A stretch of 64,000 nt of DNA, from assembly GCF_963678635.1 (NCBI RefSeq), contig NC_087071.1:45123095-45187094 (forward strand), read 5' to 3'. The translations under genes were made by a program, and so were the position numbers. Shown piece by piece: positions 21,546 to 32,473 of this stretch; within the stretch, counting starts at the first letter, position 1, and each line of letters opens with the position of its first letter. Under the pieces are notes generated by a model. The model made no database searches. It was not told the origin of the DNA and saw only the letters and a list, made by a program, of their open reading frames with translations. This stretch comes from Symsagittifera roscoffensis. Taxonomy: Eukaryota > Xenacoelomorpha > Acoela > Convolutidae.

Positions 21546-22162
21546 CTAGTATATTTTACAAACTGTCTTATTCATCTTCTTTTTCCATCGATTTTTCTTC
21601 CGCTTTTTTTGGTTCCCCGGACAAATTTTTTGCTTCACCTTCTTCTTCATTGAACAACCGCTCCCCGGACTCCTGATCTGCTCCGAGATCTTCAGCCTCC
21701 TCCTTGATTGACCTTTTTTCCTCTTCAACCTACTCTGTCTCCATGAGTACCTCCTCTCGACTAATATCCGTACCACTTCTTTACTATCTGAATCTCTGCT
21801 CTCCAACTGATTTTCTTCACACGAGCCCACTTTGGTTCTACACATTATCGTGATTTCTGCCTCATTATCCTCTCATTCGTGTCCAAGGGCTTATTGTCGG
21901 CCAGGTTTTGAAGCAAACTCACTAGATCTTGTCCCACTACTGCTGTCCCTTTCTCGACTTCCTCTAGGTCGTAACCTTTCACCCTCAACGTGCCCCTGAC
22001 TAGTTTCGATTTGAGCAAGATTTTCACCGGCGTTCCTGATTGTCTGCCTAGAATCATTGTCCCCCTGTGTTCGGTGGGTATATCAGGGTGATCCTCAATC
22101 AGTTTCCTCGACTTGTCGAGCCATCTCCGGAGTGGTAAATTGTCATAGGTTTCCTTGTCCAT
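21546..22162 (-). pseudogene. RNase H to integrase connector, gypsy copy 2
   Basis: Frame 22,162-21,845 (DKETYDNLPLRRWLDKSRKL, then LLKSKLVRGTLRVKGYDLEE) and a Lys/Arg-rich frame at 21,845-21,546. No family recognised. The position between RNase H and the zinc domain suggests connector sequence or a small insertion. Confidence 0.4.
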
Positions 22163-22286
22163 GAATGAAAATCCATCTTTTATTTCAGCCTGTCAGTCTC
22201 CCGTTACTCCTGCTTCTCGTGAAAGTCGATTTTCTTACTCAAATTGTCTGCATTCTGATGCTCACCTCTGGTCCTGTACTTAATTA

Positions 22287-22775
22287 TTATGTCGTAACCA
22301 TCCAGCTTTGATCCATTGAGTATGTTTTCAGCCAAGAGAGTGATCTGCTGTCAACCCGTAGCGTGAATGGCTCACTGCCTAGGTATGCTCTGTATTTCTC
22401 CGCGAAGGTGACCACCGCAAACTTATGCGCCTTGGGCGGTCCGTATTTCATTTCCGTGTCGGTGAGGACTTTGCTGCCGTATGTTAATGGTCTCAAGACG
22501 CTCTTGCCATTCCATTCTTGCTCTTGATGGAGTATGCCAGAAATTGTGACCACTCAAGCTCCTGTGTCCAGGACATGCATGTCCATCTCTGTATGCATGT
22601 CCAATACCGGAGCCTCACACAACTCTGGTTTTATTTGTTGAAAGGACTCCTCTGCTGCGTTATTCCACGTGAACTTCTTGCCCTTGTGTCTCATGAGTTG
22701 TTGCATCGGGTATACCTTGTCCGCGTAACCCTTGATGAACTCTCTATAGTGATTCGCAAAACCAAGAAAGCTCAT
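22287..22775 (-). pseudogene. Ty3/gypsy RNase H, copy 2
   Basis: Frame 22,775-22,554 reads LGFANHYREFIKGYA and FTWNNAAEESFQQIK, the thumb and connection after the palm. Frame 22,553-22,287 reads RPLTYGSKVLTDTEMKYGPP, FAEKYRAYLG and FTLRVDSRSLSWL, the gypsy RNase H with its DSRSL motif. One frameshift separates them. Confidence 0.85.
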
Positions 22776-23581
22776 CTACAGATATTCAGTCATTGGCAAC
22801 TTCCAAGTCGGGACTGCCTCTACAGCATCTGAATCTGGTCGGATGCCATGCTTGTCTACCATCCTCCCGAGGTAATTTATCGAGTTCATCAAGATCTCAC
22901 TTTTCGAGGACTTGCATTTCAATCCTGCCCTTTTTAAAAATGCAAGCACTTTGTCCAATCGCTCGATATGATCTTCCAGGGTTGGCGTCGCAATCACCAC
23001 GTCGTCCACATAAGACATTATCAAGTCCGTCGCTGAATTGTAGCTGTAGCGTTGCATAGGCCGATTGGCGTCCTCTTCCAATGAAACAATCCTAGCTCGC
23101 AAGCAAATCCCATTTTTGTCTCTATCTTAATTTCTTAGTGGTACCTGTCAAAAGGCCGACCCCAGATCAAGAGTTGTGAAAAACTTGGCATCCCCCAATT
23201 TTGAAAGGCTCTCGTCTATCCTCGGGATGTGATGAGCGTCCTTCACCGTAACGGAGTTCAGATATCCGAAGTCAAACAAAACCTCACTTGATCTCTTTTC
23301 TTTTTGGTCATCACTACTCCACACGTCCACTGTGATTTGGTTGGTTCTATCATGTCAAACTCTAGCAAAATTTCTATTTCTTTTCTACATGCATCCAAAT
23401 TGTGTGAGTTCATGCTCTCCGCCCCCTCCCTGTGCGGTACCGCCGACTCCTCTTGTTCTATTTTATGCTCAACGAAATTAGAGCACCCGATATCCGCTTT
23501 GTGTCTCGAAAAGACGTCCTGATTCCTACCTAACACATCCTTGATGGCTTCGTACTGTTCGTCCGTTACTTTCCACCTCAA
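22776..23581 (-). pseudogene. Ty3/gypsy reverse transcriptase, copy 2
   Basis: Three frame segments read in order: EFDMIEPTKSQWTCGVVMTK, KDAHHIPRIDESLSKLGDAK followed by FFTTLDLGSAF (first catalytic Asp), and IMSYVDDVVIATPTLEDHIE (YVDD box). Frameshifts occur near 23,300 and between 23,148 and 23,102. The order and motifs are those of Ty3/gypsy pol. Confidence 0.9.
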
Positions 23582-24042
23582 GTTTCCACTTTCTGGTAAT
23601 ATCGGTATTCCATTTCCAGTTCCTCTGGCGTAGGCCTTTCTGGAAAATTCGAACAGTTTTCTGACTTAAGTGAATTGATAAGACACCTGTTGAAACTTTT
23701 TTCGCTTCAATCTACTCAAGATACAAATCTTGTCCTTATGATTTGAACAATCAAGAACTTCATACTTTTCAACAATTTCAGTCATTTAATATTTAGTTTT
23801 CTCCGGCAATGCGTATCCCAGTTTCCCCCTTTCTGGATTGTGATTGGTACATCAAGAGTATTCAATAAAACACTGTCGCAGAGGCCACTCTTGGTGATCG
23901 AGAATGATCTTGCTAAAATAGCAGAACTTTGGCTATTTGGATTTGGTACTATACATACATCCTTATTATCACTGAAATCATTCTTTAGTTATTCATTCTC
24001 AAATATACCATTGCAGCCTCATTAGCTTTCAACCTCACCCTT

Positions 24043-24627
24043 CTACTGAAGAAAACTGGAGCTTTGCTCTCCTTTGTCAGTATCAATTTTACCGGGTTTA
24101 TTAAGTACTTTCGGATTTCGAATCCTGAACATCGCATTGTCAAGATCATTTAATACATCGGATTTCCTTATAAAAATCCTGCCTACAAAGAATTGATCCG
24201 TTTCTTCCACCACAGAAAAGCCCATACACAATTTGCGTTTCCCCAAATTTAGTGCTATCATCGGTGTTCTAGCAAAAACCCTCATTGCCCCCTTGTTTGC
24301 AGCTGACAGCCGGATTCTGGAGTCTATTAGGTCTTTTTTGTCAAATCCCATCCGTCTCCATGTTTCTATTGATATCACGCTTAAGACAGCTCGCGTATCC
24401 AGTAGTCCCCTAAATCGCGTCTTTCTTCCATTTATATTTAGTAAATGTGCGGTCACGTCTGCTTCTGTTCCCAAGTGCATGGCGTCTTCCTCTAGCATGG
24501 CACAATGTCCAGTCGATCTCACTTTGAGTTCCTCTCGACCAACAAAAATTTGGCCCACCAGGTCCTCGTCCTCGTCGCACGTTATCATCGTCTTTGAAAA
24601 GATATTGATTCCATCTATATTTAGCAT
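24043..24627 (-). pseudogene. Retroviral-type aspartic protease, gypsy copy 2
   Basis: A 194-residue open frame. LLDTRAVLSVISIETWRRMG is the active-site loop. The family consensus is D-T/S-G-A, so Arg replaces the essential Gly. LGKRKLCMGFSVVEETDQFF and VGRIFIRKSD match the second half (ILGxDFL-like position). The Gly to Arg change alone should abolish activity. Confidence 0.75.
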
Positions 24628-24642
24628 GACCTCGTGTGGACC

Positions 24643-25408
24643 CTACGCCTCAATGTATCTGCTGTCTATTCTTGTAGATTTTCCGCCTCCTCTAGTCAGT
24701 AAAGCTTTGATTGCTCTCGAAGGAGTCTGCAGGCTAATGGTGCGCAAATAGTCTGCATATGCATCTATGTGCATAAATTTTTGGTCACTTGGTTTTCTCA
24801 ATTTCCTCGTTTTTTCTTGGCCACCTACGGTGGTTATTGACATTATTCTCGCCCCTATTTTCGTGATCCCGAAAAGTTTTCCTGTTTCGGTTTTCAAAGT
24901 ATTGCAGTTGCCTCTGATCTTCAGACCGTCGCTTGTCTCAGGTTCGGCTCTTGCTGCTGAAAATGTCTTGTTTCTTTGCTGTTTTTCTATTTCCTGATTC
25001 ACGGTTTGCTCGATCTCCTTTGTTGCCAAATCTTGCTTCATTTTGTTAATTGTTTCTAGTGCCCCGTCTTTTGATAGCTTATCTCAGGCGCACCTTTTGT
25101 TGCTTCCCCCTTGTTGTTTTTCTTTTCGGTTACCGCTTTCACAAACCTCTTCGATTCCTTTTATTCATTCCGCAAATTCCATATTTATCACGTCCTTGTT
25201 CTGCAAGTCATTCTCAGCCTGTCTATTCTTGGTATTTGGTAGAGCCGCTACCGCTAACTTGGGTTTCGGAAGATTCTGTTGCTTCACTGCCTCTCAAAAC
25301 AGCTGGCAGTCCATTCTGGTTGACACCTTTTTGAATACAGAAGAAACTTCTAGCACCAATCTTGATGATCAAGCCACTATAAAACTCATGTTCTTCCATT
25401 TGGTTCAT
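24643..25408 (-). pseudogene. Gag-protease linker, gypsy copy 2
   Basis: Frames 25,408-25,223 and 25,041-24,643 are hydrophilic, Lys/Glu/Gln-rich (EIEQTVNQEIEKQQRNKTFS). No domain is recognised. The position suggests the gag-pol spacer, with a frame break near 25,100-25,200. Confidence 0.4.
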
Positions 25409-25426
25409 GTCATCCTCATCTGGTGT

Positions 25427-25935
25427 TTATCCCAGGCTTTTCATCTCCTGTTTAGGAGAGGTGCAAACCGCTACGTGATAATCTGCTGATCCACATTTTG
25501 CACATGACTTTTGCTTGTGCATTTCGTCTCTCGGCTTGTACCACGTCGACCTTTGTTGCTGGCTGCCCCCTTGCAGATTTCGGTTGTCTGAAAACGAATA
25601 CTTCTTCGGTTTTATGAACATGTACTCTCTAGATCTCTTCTGGGATCGTTGCGTTATCTTTCGATAGCGTATAATATGTCGCCAACATTGTTCTTACGTC
25701 GTCACTTTTCACCCCGTCGATGAATATAGATGCAATGCTTAAGTTCCTCCTGTTGGCCGATTCCTCCGGATCACTTCTTCTTCTCAAGCTCTCGAGGTCA
25801 TCCAGAAATCGATCAGCCGATTCGTCATCCCTCTGTCTCCTTTTCTCGAACCTCATCAATCATAGCTTGATACCCCTTCAATCCAGATTCGAAACGATTC
25901 AACGTAACTTCGAAAAATTTTATTTACCTTCCCAG
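25427..25935 (-). pseudogene. Ty3/gypsy gag C-terminal part with zinc knuckle, copy 2
   Basis: VTLNRFESGLKGYQAMIDEV, then after a frame shift FEKRRQRDDESADRFLDDLE and RRRSDPEESANRRN, the gag core typical of gypsy elements. The next frame carries CAKCGSADYHVAVC, a zinc knuckle whose His is one position late compared with CX2CX4HX4C. The N-terminal half is missing; the minisatellite begins at about 25,935. Confidence 0.75.
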
Positions 25936-26696
25936 GACCAAGAGATGGGACACTTATATTATTCTCGCAGGACTCAACTCCTGGGACACTTAGCTTACTC
26001 TTCCAGTACTCAAGTGTTGGGATCTTTAAATTTACTATCCAAGGACTCAAGTGTTAGGAACTTAATTTACTCATCCACGACTCAATTGTTGGGACCTTTA
26101 ATTTGCTCTCCCAGGACTCAAGTACTGGGACCTTCAACTTTCTATCCCAGGACCCAAGTGTTGGATCAACTAATTTTTTCTCCCAGGCCTAAGTGTTGGG
26201 AAACTTAATTTATTCTCCCAGGGCTCAAGTGTTGGGAAACTTAATTTAATATCCCAGGACTCAAGTGTTGGAACACTTAATTTACTCTCCCAGGACTATG
26301 TATTGGGACACTTATTTTATTCTCCCAGGACTCAAGTGTTGGGACCTTTAATTTACTATCCCAGGACTCAAGTGTCGGCACCTTTAATTTACTCTCCCAG
26401 GACTCACGTGTTGGGACCCTCAATTTACTATATCAGGACTCAAGTGTTGGGACCCTTAATTGACTCTCCCAGGGTTCACTTGTTGGGACCCTTAATTTAA
26501 TATCACAGGACTCAAGTGTTGGGAAACTTAATTTGCTCTCCCAGGGCTAACTATTAAACACTTAATTTATTCCTCCGGGACTCAAGTGTTGGGACCCTAA
26601 TTTACTATCGCAAGACTCAAGTGTTGGGACCCTCAATTTACTATCCCAGGACTCGAGTGTTGGGACCGTTATTTTATTGTCACAGGACTCCACTAG
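25936..26696. repeat. 36-bp minisatellite (about 21 copies)
   Basis: Unit CCCAGGACTCAAGTGTTGGG then ACCTTTAATTTACTCT, 36 bp, with substitutions and a few indels. Because 36 is a multiple of three, the plus strand can be read as a 12-residue repeat (SPRTQVLGPLIY). Several stops interrupt it, so coding is unlikely. It abuts the truncated gag of gypsy copy 2. Confidence 0.9.
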
Positions 26697-28868
26697 ATGT
26701 AGTGGTGGGCAGTTGTCTTTTCTTCCCAGTACCGCCTCAGAAGCTTGTTGAAAAAACCCCCACTCCCGAAATTCTCATCAAGATTTAAATGAATTTTTCC
26801 AAAATGTCTTGCTTTTCCTCAATCAACTGCAATTGAAAAGTCCGATTGGGTTTCATACACCAAGTTATGATTGAAAATAAACCTTTTTTTGAAAAACTGT
26901 CAGAAAAATTTCGAAATCTGCTCTAAAAACTCTAAAATGAAACTTTTTTTCTTCCCCCATTATCTTTATTCTGGGTATTTTTCTTCTAAGTTTATTTAAA
27001 AAATCTCTGTTTGCAGTTCCCCCACCCGATTTGGCCAGATCAACTACCTTAACTCGAGTTTACGATAACCTTCGCACTCCAACTCTTGTTTTGAGCCTTT
27101 ATAATGGTCGAGCTAGACTCTGGTTTGTCTAATGTAACTAAATCGACGATGCCGATTGTAGAATTACAGTAACAAGACTCCCCTTTTTTAATTTTCAACC
27201 ACCATCTATTATCCTAACCAACCATCCTGTCTATTCTCCCCCTTTTCTAGCCACCCACTCCAGCTGAAAAACACCTTAAGCGCGATGGGTTCTAAGCCAC
27301 CCAAGAGAAAACCCGTAGAACTTGTTTCCATGATCTGCTCAAGTAAAAACGTTTCCCCAAATTTGTGGGGTGCCGCTTATTCACTTTTATACTTATCTCT
27401 TATAGTATAAAATGGATTTTAACGATACCCGTTTGACCAAACAGCACATACCGGTGATCCTCTCTAGTTTTCATACTGCTTTTGGTAATACTACTGGTAG
27501 TCTCTTCCCAGTAGCGTCCTCTCTTGGTTCTCAGATGTCAATTCTACAAACCACTTTGCCATTTGTCTGGTCATCTCTTCCAGTGAAGTCTCCCAGTGGT
27601 TCTCTAAGGTTGCAAAGCTATCTGAAAACCCTTTAAAAGACCCGCATTCAGGCACCTGCTAAATACTTGGTGTTCTGATTGAAACATTCGGTCTTATGGT
27701 GAAACATTATGAGTATAATTTTGATTAATATAAAGGTCTGATACAACTAATCTGGAAATCAGTGTCACTGTCTTTTTTCAACTTTTTGTGGTTTTTTGAC
27801 CTAAATTAACTTTTTTTTGGGTTTTTGTTTCGCTTTTTATGTTTTAGCCGTTTTTGTTCCCCTAGTGTCCTTCCATACTCGGTCAGGTACGCCTCGTATC
27901 AGGAAGCACACCAAGCAATTTTCACAAGTCTACTTTAAAAGCTATCACGGAACAACCAGAGGGTGGACAAGTTCCAGTTGAACCGTACTACCGGTACTCT
28001 AGAAAGGCATGTAGCCCGGAACTGCGTCAAGTGGGTTCGATCCCGTAGTCTTGGTGTCGTAAAACACCCAGGAGCGCCATAAAAACACTATCTAACAGTT
28101 GTCTGCTTTTGTCACATATGAGGTAAAGAAAAATAGGCTCTATAACTATTGGCTCAAGGGTCAGGGACACTATCTCTTGTGCTTTTATACCTCATTCAGC
28201 CAGAGCCAATTCGGTTCGGGTAAGACATAAGACTACCAAAATCGTGTTACAAAGTAAAAGCCACTACCAAAAAACCCTCGCTCTTGAAATAAGAACCTCC
28301 CCATGACTAGGTCTCTGAATACCTAAAACCCGCGATCGCCATTAAAAACCGGCTTAGAAGCTGTAGTATACATTAGATTTGTTCGACAATAGACCTTTGA
28401 TCCATTTCAGATGAATCAACCTAAAACTCGCCTTATCTCAACATAATCACGTAAAATGCACTCTAGAAAATAAAATAAAGACTCGCAGAGTGACGCGACT
28501 CAAGATTTAGGTAACTAATATGAGTAAAGCAACTCTAGAGTTTTTTTTTGTAACGAGTAGTTTTAACTCAAGAGAAATAGTTTCCTGAACCAATGGGCAG
28601 CTTGACTTGTCCGCCTGCCCAATCAAAATCATCTCTCAGCCAGCGATGGTACTGTCGTAGGAATTCGCGATACTCTCTGTCAGGAACACGACAGTTCTAC
28701 TCGAAATGTTGTTTTCCTTAAATTGCGAAAAGCAATCTTCTCTAGTATTCTGAATAAGTTAATTTCCGAATTGCATTTTTCGCGAGAAATTTAAGCTTGA
28801 CATGGTCGATTCAATTTTTTTTAAAACAAAATTTTTTTCCAAAATCAAAGTCAAACTTCCAAATATGA
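26697..28868. other. Unassigned sequence; two overlapping short ORFs at 27.28-27.64 kb
   Basis: A plus-strand ORF of 42 codons (ATG near 27,284, MGSKPPKRKPVELVSM) ends in GTATAA that overlaps AATGG of a 74-codon ORF at 27,412-27,636. An open stretch at about 27,030-27,130 (TLTRVYDNLRTPTLVLSLYN) precedes it. These could be gag-like remnants, but no family is recognisable. The rest holds nothing that I can assign. Confidence 0.3.
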
Positions 28869-28870
28869 CA

Positions 28871-29806
28871 CTAATCATGAATGAAAAGGGTTTGTGATAT
28901 AAGTTTTATGTTCATCCAATCGACGAGTCGAGACAAATATTCCCGGTTGGAAAAATGGGTTAACTGGGTTGAAGCGGAACGATTTGAAACCAGCAGCACT
29001 CGGTATCGGTTCGGTTTTCGTGCAGACTGAAACTTTTTGGTTGTTTTGTTCATCAAGCTTTCTGTCCTTTTGGTTCCGTCAAGACTCTCCTCGGGCAAGT
29101 CTAACGATTTTAACTTCCCTTTCATGTTTTCAAGAATCACATTTTCGGTTAAGGTGGCTTCGGCCAATTTAACTTGATTCTGTTTGGCCAACTCTTCCAG
29201 TTCTAATAGAGCTTTCTTTTATTCCAAGCGAAGTTTAGCTTCATATTATCGCTCTATTTCTTCACGGCGCAAGGTTGCAATTTTCAGCTCTCGAATTCTT
29301 TGGCTAGAAGTTTTTGACGCAGATAAATCCTTTGAAGCTTCCACATGACTTTTGTATCATATGGTTGCAGAGCTTGGTAATTTAAAACTTTCAAACTGGC
29401 TAAGGGTCTGTTTCTGTCGGGCTTTAGTCAGAATTTCATCGTTTCTGTGTGTTAAAAGCTCTAACCAAATTTCCAGTGCTGCTTTGCCCGTCTCTTGTGG
29501 AGTTAAAAAGAGGTTTTCTTCATTTTTGGAGACGGATTTTTTCGAGCATTCTTTACAACTTTGAAACCTTTTTTTGATTTTAAAACTGCGATCTTCCCGT
29601 TCAATGGCCTCAAGTATGCACTCATGGTTTGTATCTAGCTCTTTTTCAAGCTTCGTTCTAGCTACCGTGAGACGGTTGATCTTATCGGCAAAATCGGACG
29701 CCATTGCTGGCGGAGACGAGGGAACGTTCGCGGTAACCAAAGATGGGTCATTAGCCATCGTGTAACGAGTGACTACTCTGAGCGTCAGCCAACCCCTGGT
29801 TAGCAC
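28871..29806 (-). pseudogene. Second BEL/Pao element: gag fragment
   Basis: Frame 29,806-29,357 contains SDFADKINRLTVARTKLEKE, LEAIEREDRSFKIKK and GKAALEIWLELLTHRNDEIL, matching the N-terminal helical region of the BEL gag at 16.1 kb in layout. Next, HVEASKDLSASKTSSQRIRE then LKIATLRREEIER (29,345-29,235, with stops) matches KTSSQRKRELEIAKLRRLEI there. Frame 29,191-28,871 continues the coiled coil. Divergence from the first element is large, so this is a separate, older or different lineage. Nothing of pol is seen downstream. Confidence 0.65.
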
Positions 29807-30178
29807 AGCGTAATCAATTCGAAAAGATTCTGACTGAATAAAAGAATTGCTAAGAGCAATTTTATCCGGCCTATTAAGGTTAACATTAATAAAATTAACA
29901 GATAAAATATGCTATTATTTCAATAACTTTAATTTCAAATTAATTCAAATAAAAATATTTGACCTAATAAACTAAAAAATTTTAATAATTTTTCAAAGAC
30001 TTTGAAATAAAACGGACCACTTGTTTTTCGGGGAGATTCTGCGCGTCCAATTTAGTTTGCTTCGTTTTGAAAGCTTTTCGTTGATTTTTACCAATGTTTT
30101 CTTTAGTTTTTTCAATTTTCAGCTGTCTCATAAAAGGTTAAAGTTTTCAATTCGAGGCGAGAAACTTGAATCAAAGCC
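29807..30178 (-). other. Leader between BEL-2 gag and accessory ORF, no gene seen
   Basis: AT-rich, no coding pattern; corresponds in position to 16,134-16,389 of the first BEL element. Confidence 0.5.
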
Positions 30179-30998
30179 TTATATTGTTATTGAATTGTTT
30201 ATCTTTTGCATTTTTTTTAGGATTAAAAATTTTCGAGTTGAAAAAGTTAAAGGAGCAGATTTCTGTAAAACGGGGAGAATTATGTCTGTGCCCTCACGAT
30301 GACAATAAGTCGTTGCACTTTTTCGATTTCCATAATTGTTTAAAAGTCGGTTTAATTGAACAGCAGACAAACATTAAGAATTGCTCACTTATAGATTTGT
30401 TGAATAAGTCATGCCACAAAACAATACTATTCTGAGAAGCTAACTGTGGGTTATTGTGTAAATTATATTGCACGGTCTTCTTTTGATTTTTTGCAAAATA
30501 AATTGAAGAAAGTCCTTTTATGGCTAAACAAAATTTTTTCAACCTATCTCTCATCTTTCCGGATTGAGCTTGTATTGCATAAAAAAGAGAGCTTGCTCCT
30601 AAGTAATTGCTTGTGGGGAACGCTACATTGAGTTTATTCAAGATAAATTCGAGACTCTTAGAAAAAATAATATATGGTAACCTGTTTGGGTGAACTGTAC
30701 GGTTACGTCTGTGTGCACGGTACTGTGCACACCCAAAGATTACGGGTTCAGGCGGTTCGTTTACGGACTGAAACGTAAGTGGGCGCGAGTGGATGCGGAC
30801 AAATTGAGTGTTTTTGATCTGAAAATCAGACAACCACTGGGAGAAAAATTCGAGGTAAGAAATTAGTTCAAGCCAACACACACAACTACGGCGAAGAACG
30901 GGCAGTGACTTTGGGAGAACGTTTTTGGGGTTGATATGCGACGTTTTGCTATCGGACCGATTCAAAAATTTTGTACTAGTAAGGTCGAGTTGAGTCAA
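30179..30998 (-). pseudogene. Leader accessory ORF of the second BEL element (WHDL protein), frameshifted
   Basis: The minus-strand frame 30,998-30,294 (234 residues) contains LGASSLFYAIQAQSGK and, about 70 residues on, NSIVLWHDLFNKSISEQ. The following text continues in a second frame at 30,370-30,179 (LNRLLNNYGNRKSATTYCHR, EGTDIILPVL, then FLILKKMQ). This order matches the leader ORF at 16,390-16,869: IIIWHDLINNSIS, then LRNILLYY, EYCQQVETPNI and LISKRKQ. One frameshift lies near 30,365. The N-terminal 100 residues are probably leader. The GASSL word could be a hydrolase-like nucleophile motif, but this is weak. It sits upstream of a BEL-like gag on the same strand, as in the first element. 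Confidence 0.6.
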
Positions 30999-31323
30999 CT
31001 AATGTAAGTTTCAGACAACCCCTAGGAGTAAACAAAAGTCGGGCGGAGGCAATAGTGTTTGATTTTTAGAACATAAAGATCCAAAACTTTGGTGTTTTAC
31101 TGCCTTCTGGGCAAATAAATGTGAATTTTGGCCATAACATTTCTGAGGTTTTCGAAACTTTTTCGAAGTCCCTAAAAATTTAGTTATGAAAAGCCTTTAG
31201 CAGTTATTTCTAGGTTTTTGGAATATTTTTGCCTAAGCTAGATTAACAAGTGTTCAGGAGTTACGGTCGGTATTGGTTTGGTTTGTACTGAAAATTGATT
31301 GTACAAAAGTTTACAACAACACA

Positions 31324-31473
31324 ATGGATTTACAGCTTAACGTTCTCACAATTTTTTTTCTACTGTTTTTTCTTTTCTTGGAAATTTTGGTCTCCAATGT
31401 CAGTCGGCGTCAAGTTGTGGTGCATATTGACAGACTTCCAGTGCAGTTGCATTGTCGTCTTGCTCCTGGTTAA
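31324..31473 (+). CDS. Short ORF with signal-peptide-like start
   Basis: MDLQLNVLTIFFLLFFLFLE is a strongly hydrophobic start followed by SNVSRRQ. It lies 850 bp upstream of the first serine protease exon on the same strand. A GTCAGT donor-like word follows codon 25. The phase does not fit the 32,323 exon directly, so at least one more exon would be needed. It may equally be chance in T-rich DNA. Confidence 0.25.
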   Translation: MDLQLNVLTIFFLLFFLFLEILVSNVSRRQVVVHIDRLPVQLHCRLAPG

Positions 31474-31899
31474 AACACCTCTGTCGACATTGAAGAAACT
31501 CAGTAAATTGAAAGACCTCAGCAGACAGAATGAACAAGCATTCGGATATGTATCTACCGATACATTTTTGACAGTGTAGGAACACAAATGGAAGGAAAAC
31601 TTTATGATTGGATTTTTTTTCCCGAGCAAGTTTTTCCCGAGCAAGAATTTTTTTTCCCTTTTATTTACCGAGCAAGTAGCCATTTTTACGATAAATTGGG
31701 AAAATAGGGCAGTAAATATTTTTTCTCGACTTTCCGAGACATCAAGGATGGTTGGGAAAAACTCAAAATAACTTTTGAGTTCATAGTTTACTGAATACTT
31801 GGTAACATTTTTCCCTATAACTCGAACAATTATTTTTTATTGATAAGCTTTCACGGTTGTTTAGCAACTAGGGAATATGGGGACTTAAACAACTCATCA

Positions 31900-32290
31900 A
31901 ACAATTTCACTTTGTTATTTTACATGGGGTAGGGAAACTGGGAAAGAGCTAACTGGAAAAGAGCCAAAACTTGAATCACTCTATAACATCGCTCAATGAA
32001 TTTGAATTATGGTTGTTTATTAAAAAGATTGTTTCGTTTTGAGTTTTTTTTTCAAACAAGGTCTAACGACTGATTTCCAGTTTCCCACCTCCATCCTGAA
32101 AAGACAAAACAAAGCTGCTCAAAATGGTTCACACGGCAATTTGCATCTGAGAAAAATTGTAAAAATTTGTTCGCCTGTTCACGCTGGCAGATTTTGATGC
32201 AGTTTTCAATGCAAATAATTTTAAATAGTCTTTTTTTATAATGAGTTTCAAAAAAAACCAAGGGGGACTGGAAAAGAGCACTCTTCTTTT
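31900..32290. repeat. REP-A-like repeat ending in CTGGAAAAGAGC
   Basis: CTGGAAAAGAGC words at 31,950 and 32,270, with intervening sequence like 8,700-8,950, mark diverged members of the dispersed family in the protease locus. Confidence 0.45.
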
Positions 32291-32322
32291 TTGAACAAGT
32301 TCTCACCATTCCAAACCTTTAG

Positions 32323-32473
32323 TTCTTCCATCACGAATGCCTACTGTTCGCCCTATCGAGGCTTCTTCGTAGCAGTGAAAGTGTACGACTCCGGGTCAAC
32401 CACCTACGACAAATGCGGTGGCAGCATCATTGGAATGTACCACGTGCTCACCGCTGCCCACTGCGTTAGCAAA
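32323..32473 (+). pseudogene. Serine protease exon A (catalytic His)
   Basis: Acceptor CCAAACCTTTAG ends at 32,322. The frame gives NAYCSPYRGFFVAVKVYDSG then CGGSIIGMYHVLTAAHC. A GTGAAC donor is possible after 32,473 (VSK); otherwise the frame stops at NTK, four codons later. Phase at the 5' end requires two bases from an earlier exon. Confidence 0.75.

Larger units (their letters stand above)
18271..25935 (-). mobile_element. Ty3/gypsy element copy 2, decayed, minus strand
   Basis: Read on the minus strand as gag (25.9-25.4 kb), linker, protease, reverse transcriptase, RNase H, integrase, C-terminal ORFs, LTR and a short stretch of the next leader. The region 18,271-20,780 is closely similar to 4,403-6,900 in copy 1, including the LTR. 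The left edge is cut by the BEL insertion. The right edge runs into a 36-bp minisatellite, so no 5' LTR is visible. Many frameshifts and stops and an integrase deletion make it inactive. Confidence 0.85.

Noticed and set aside
27950..28080. tRNA gene around GTGGGTTCGATCCCG
   Set aside because: A B-box-like word is present but no A-box or cloverleaf can be drawn.
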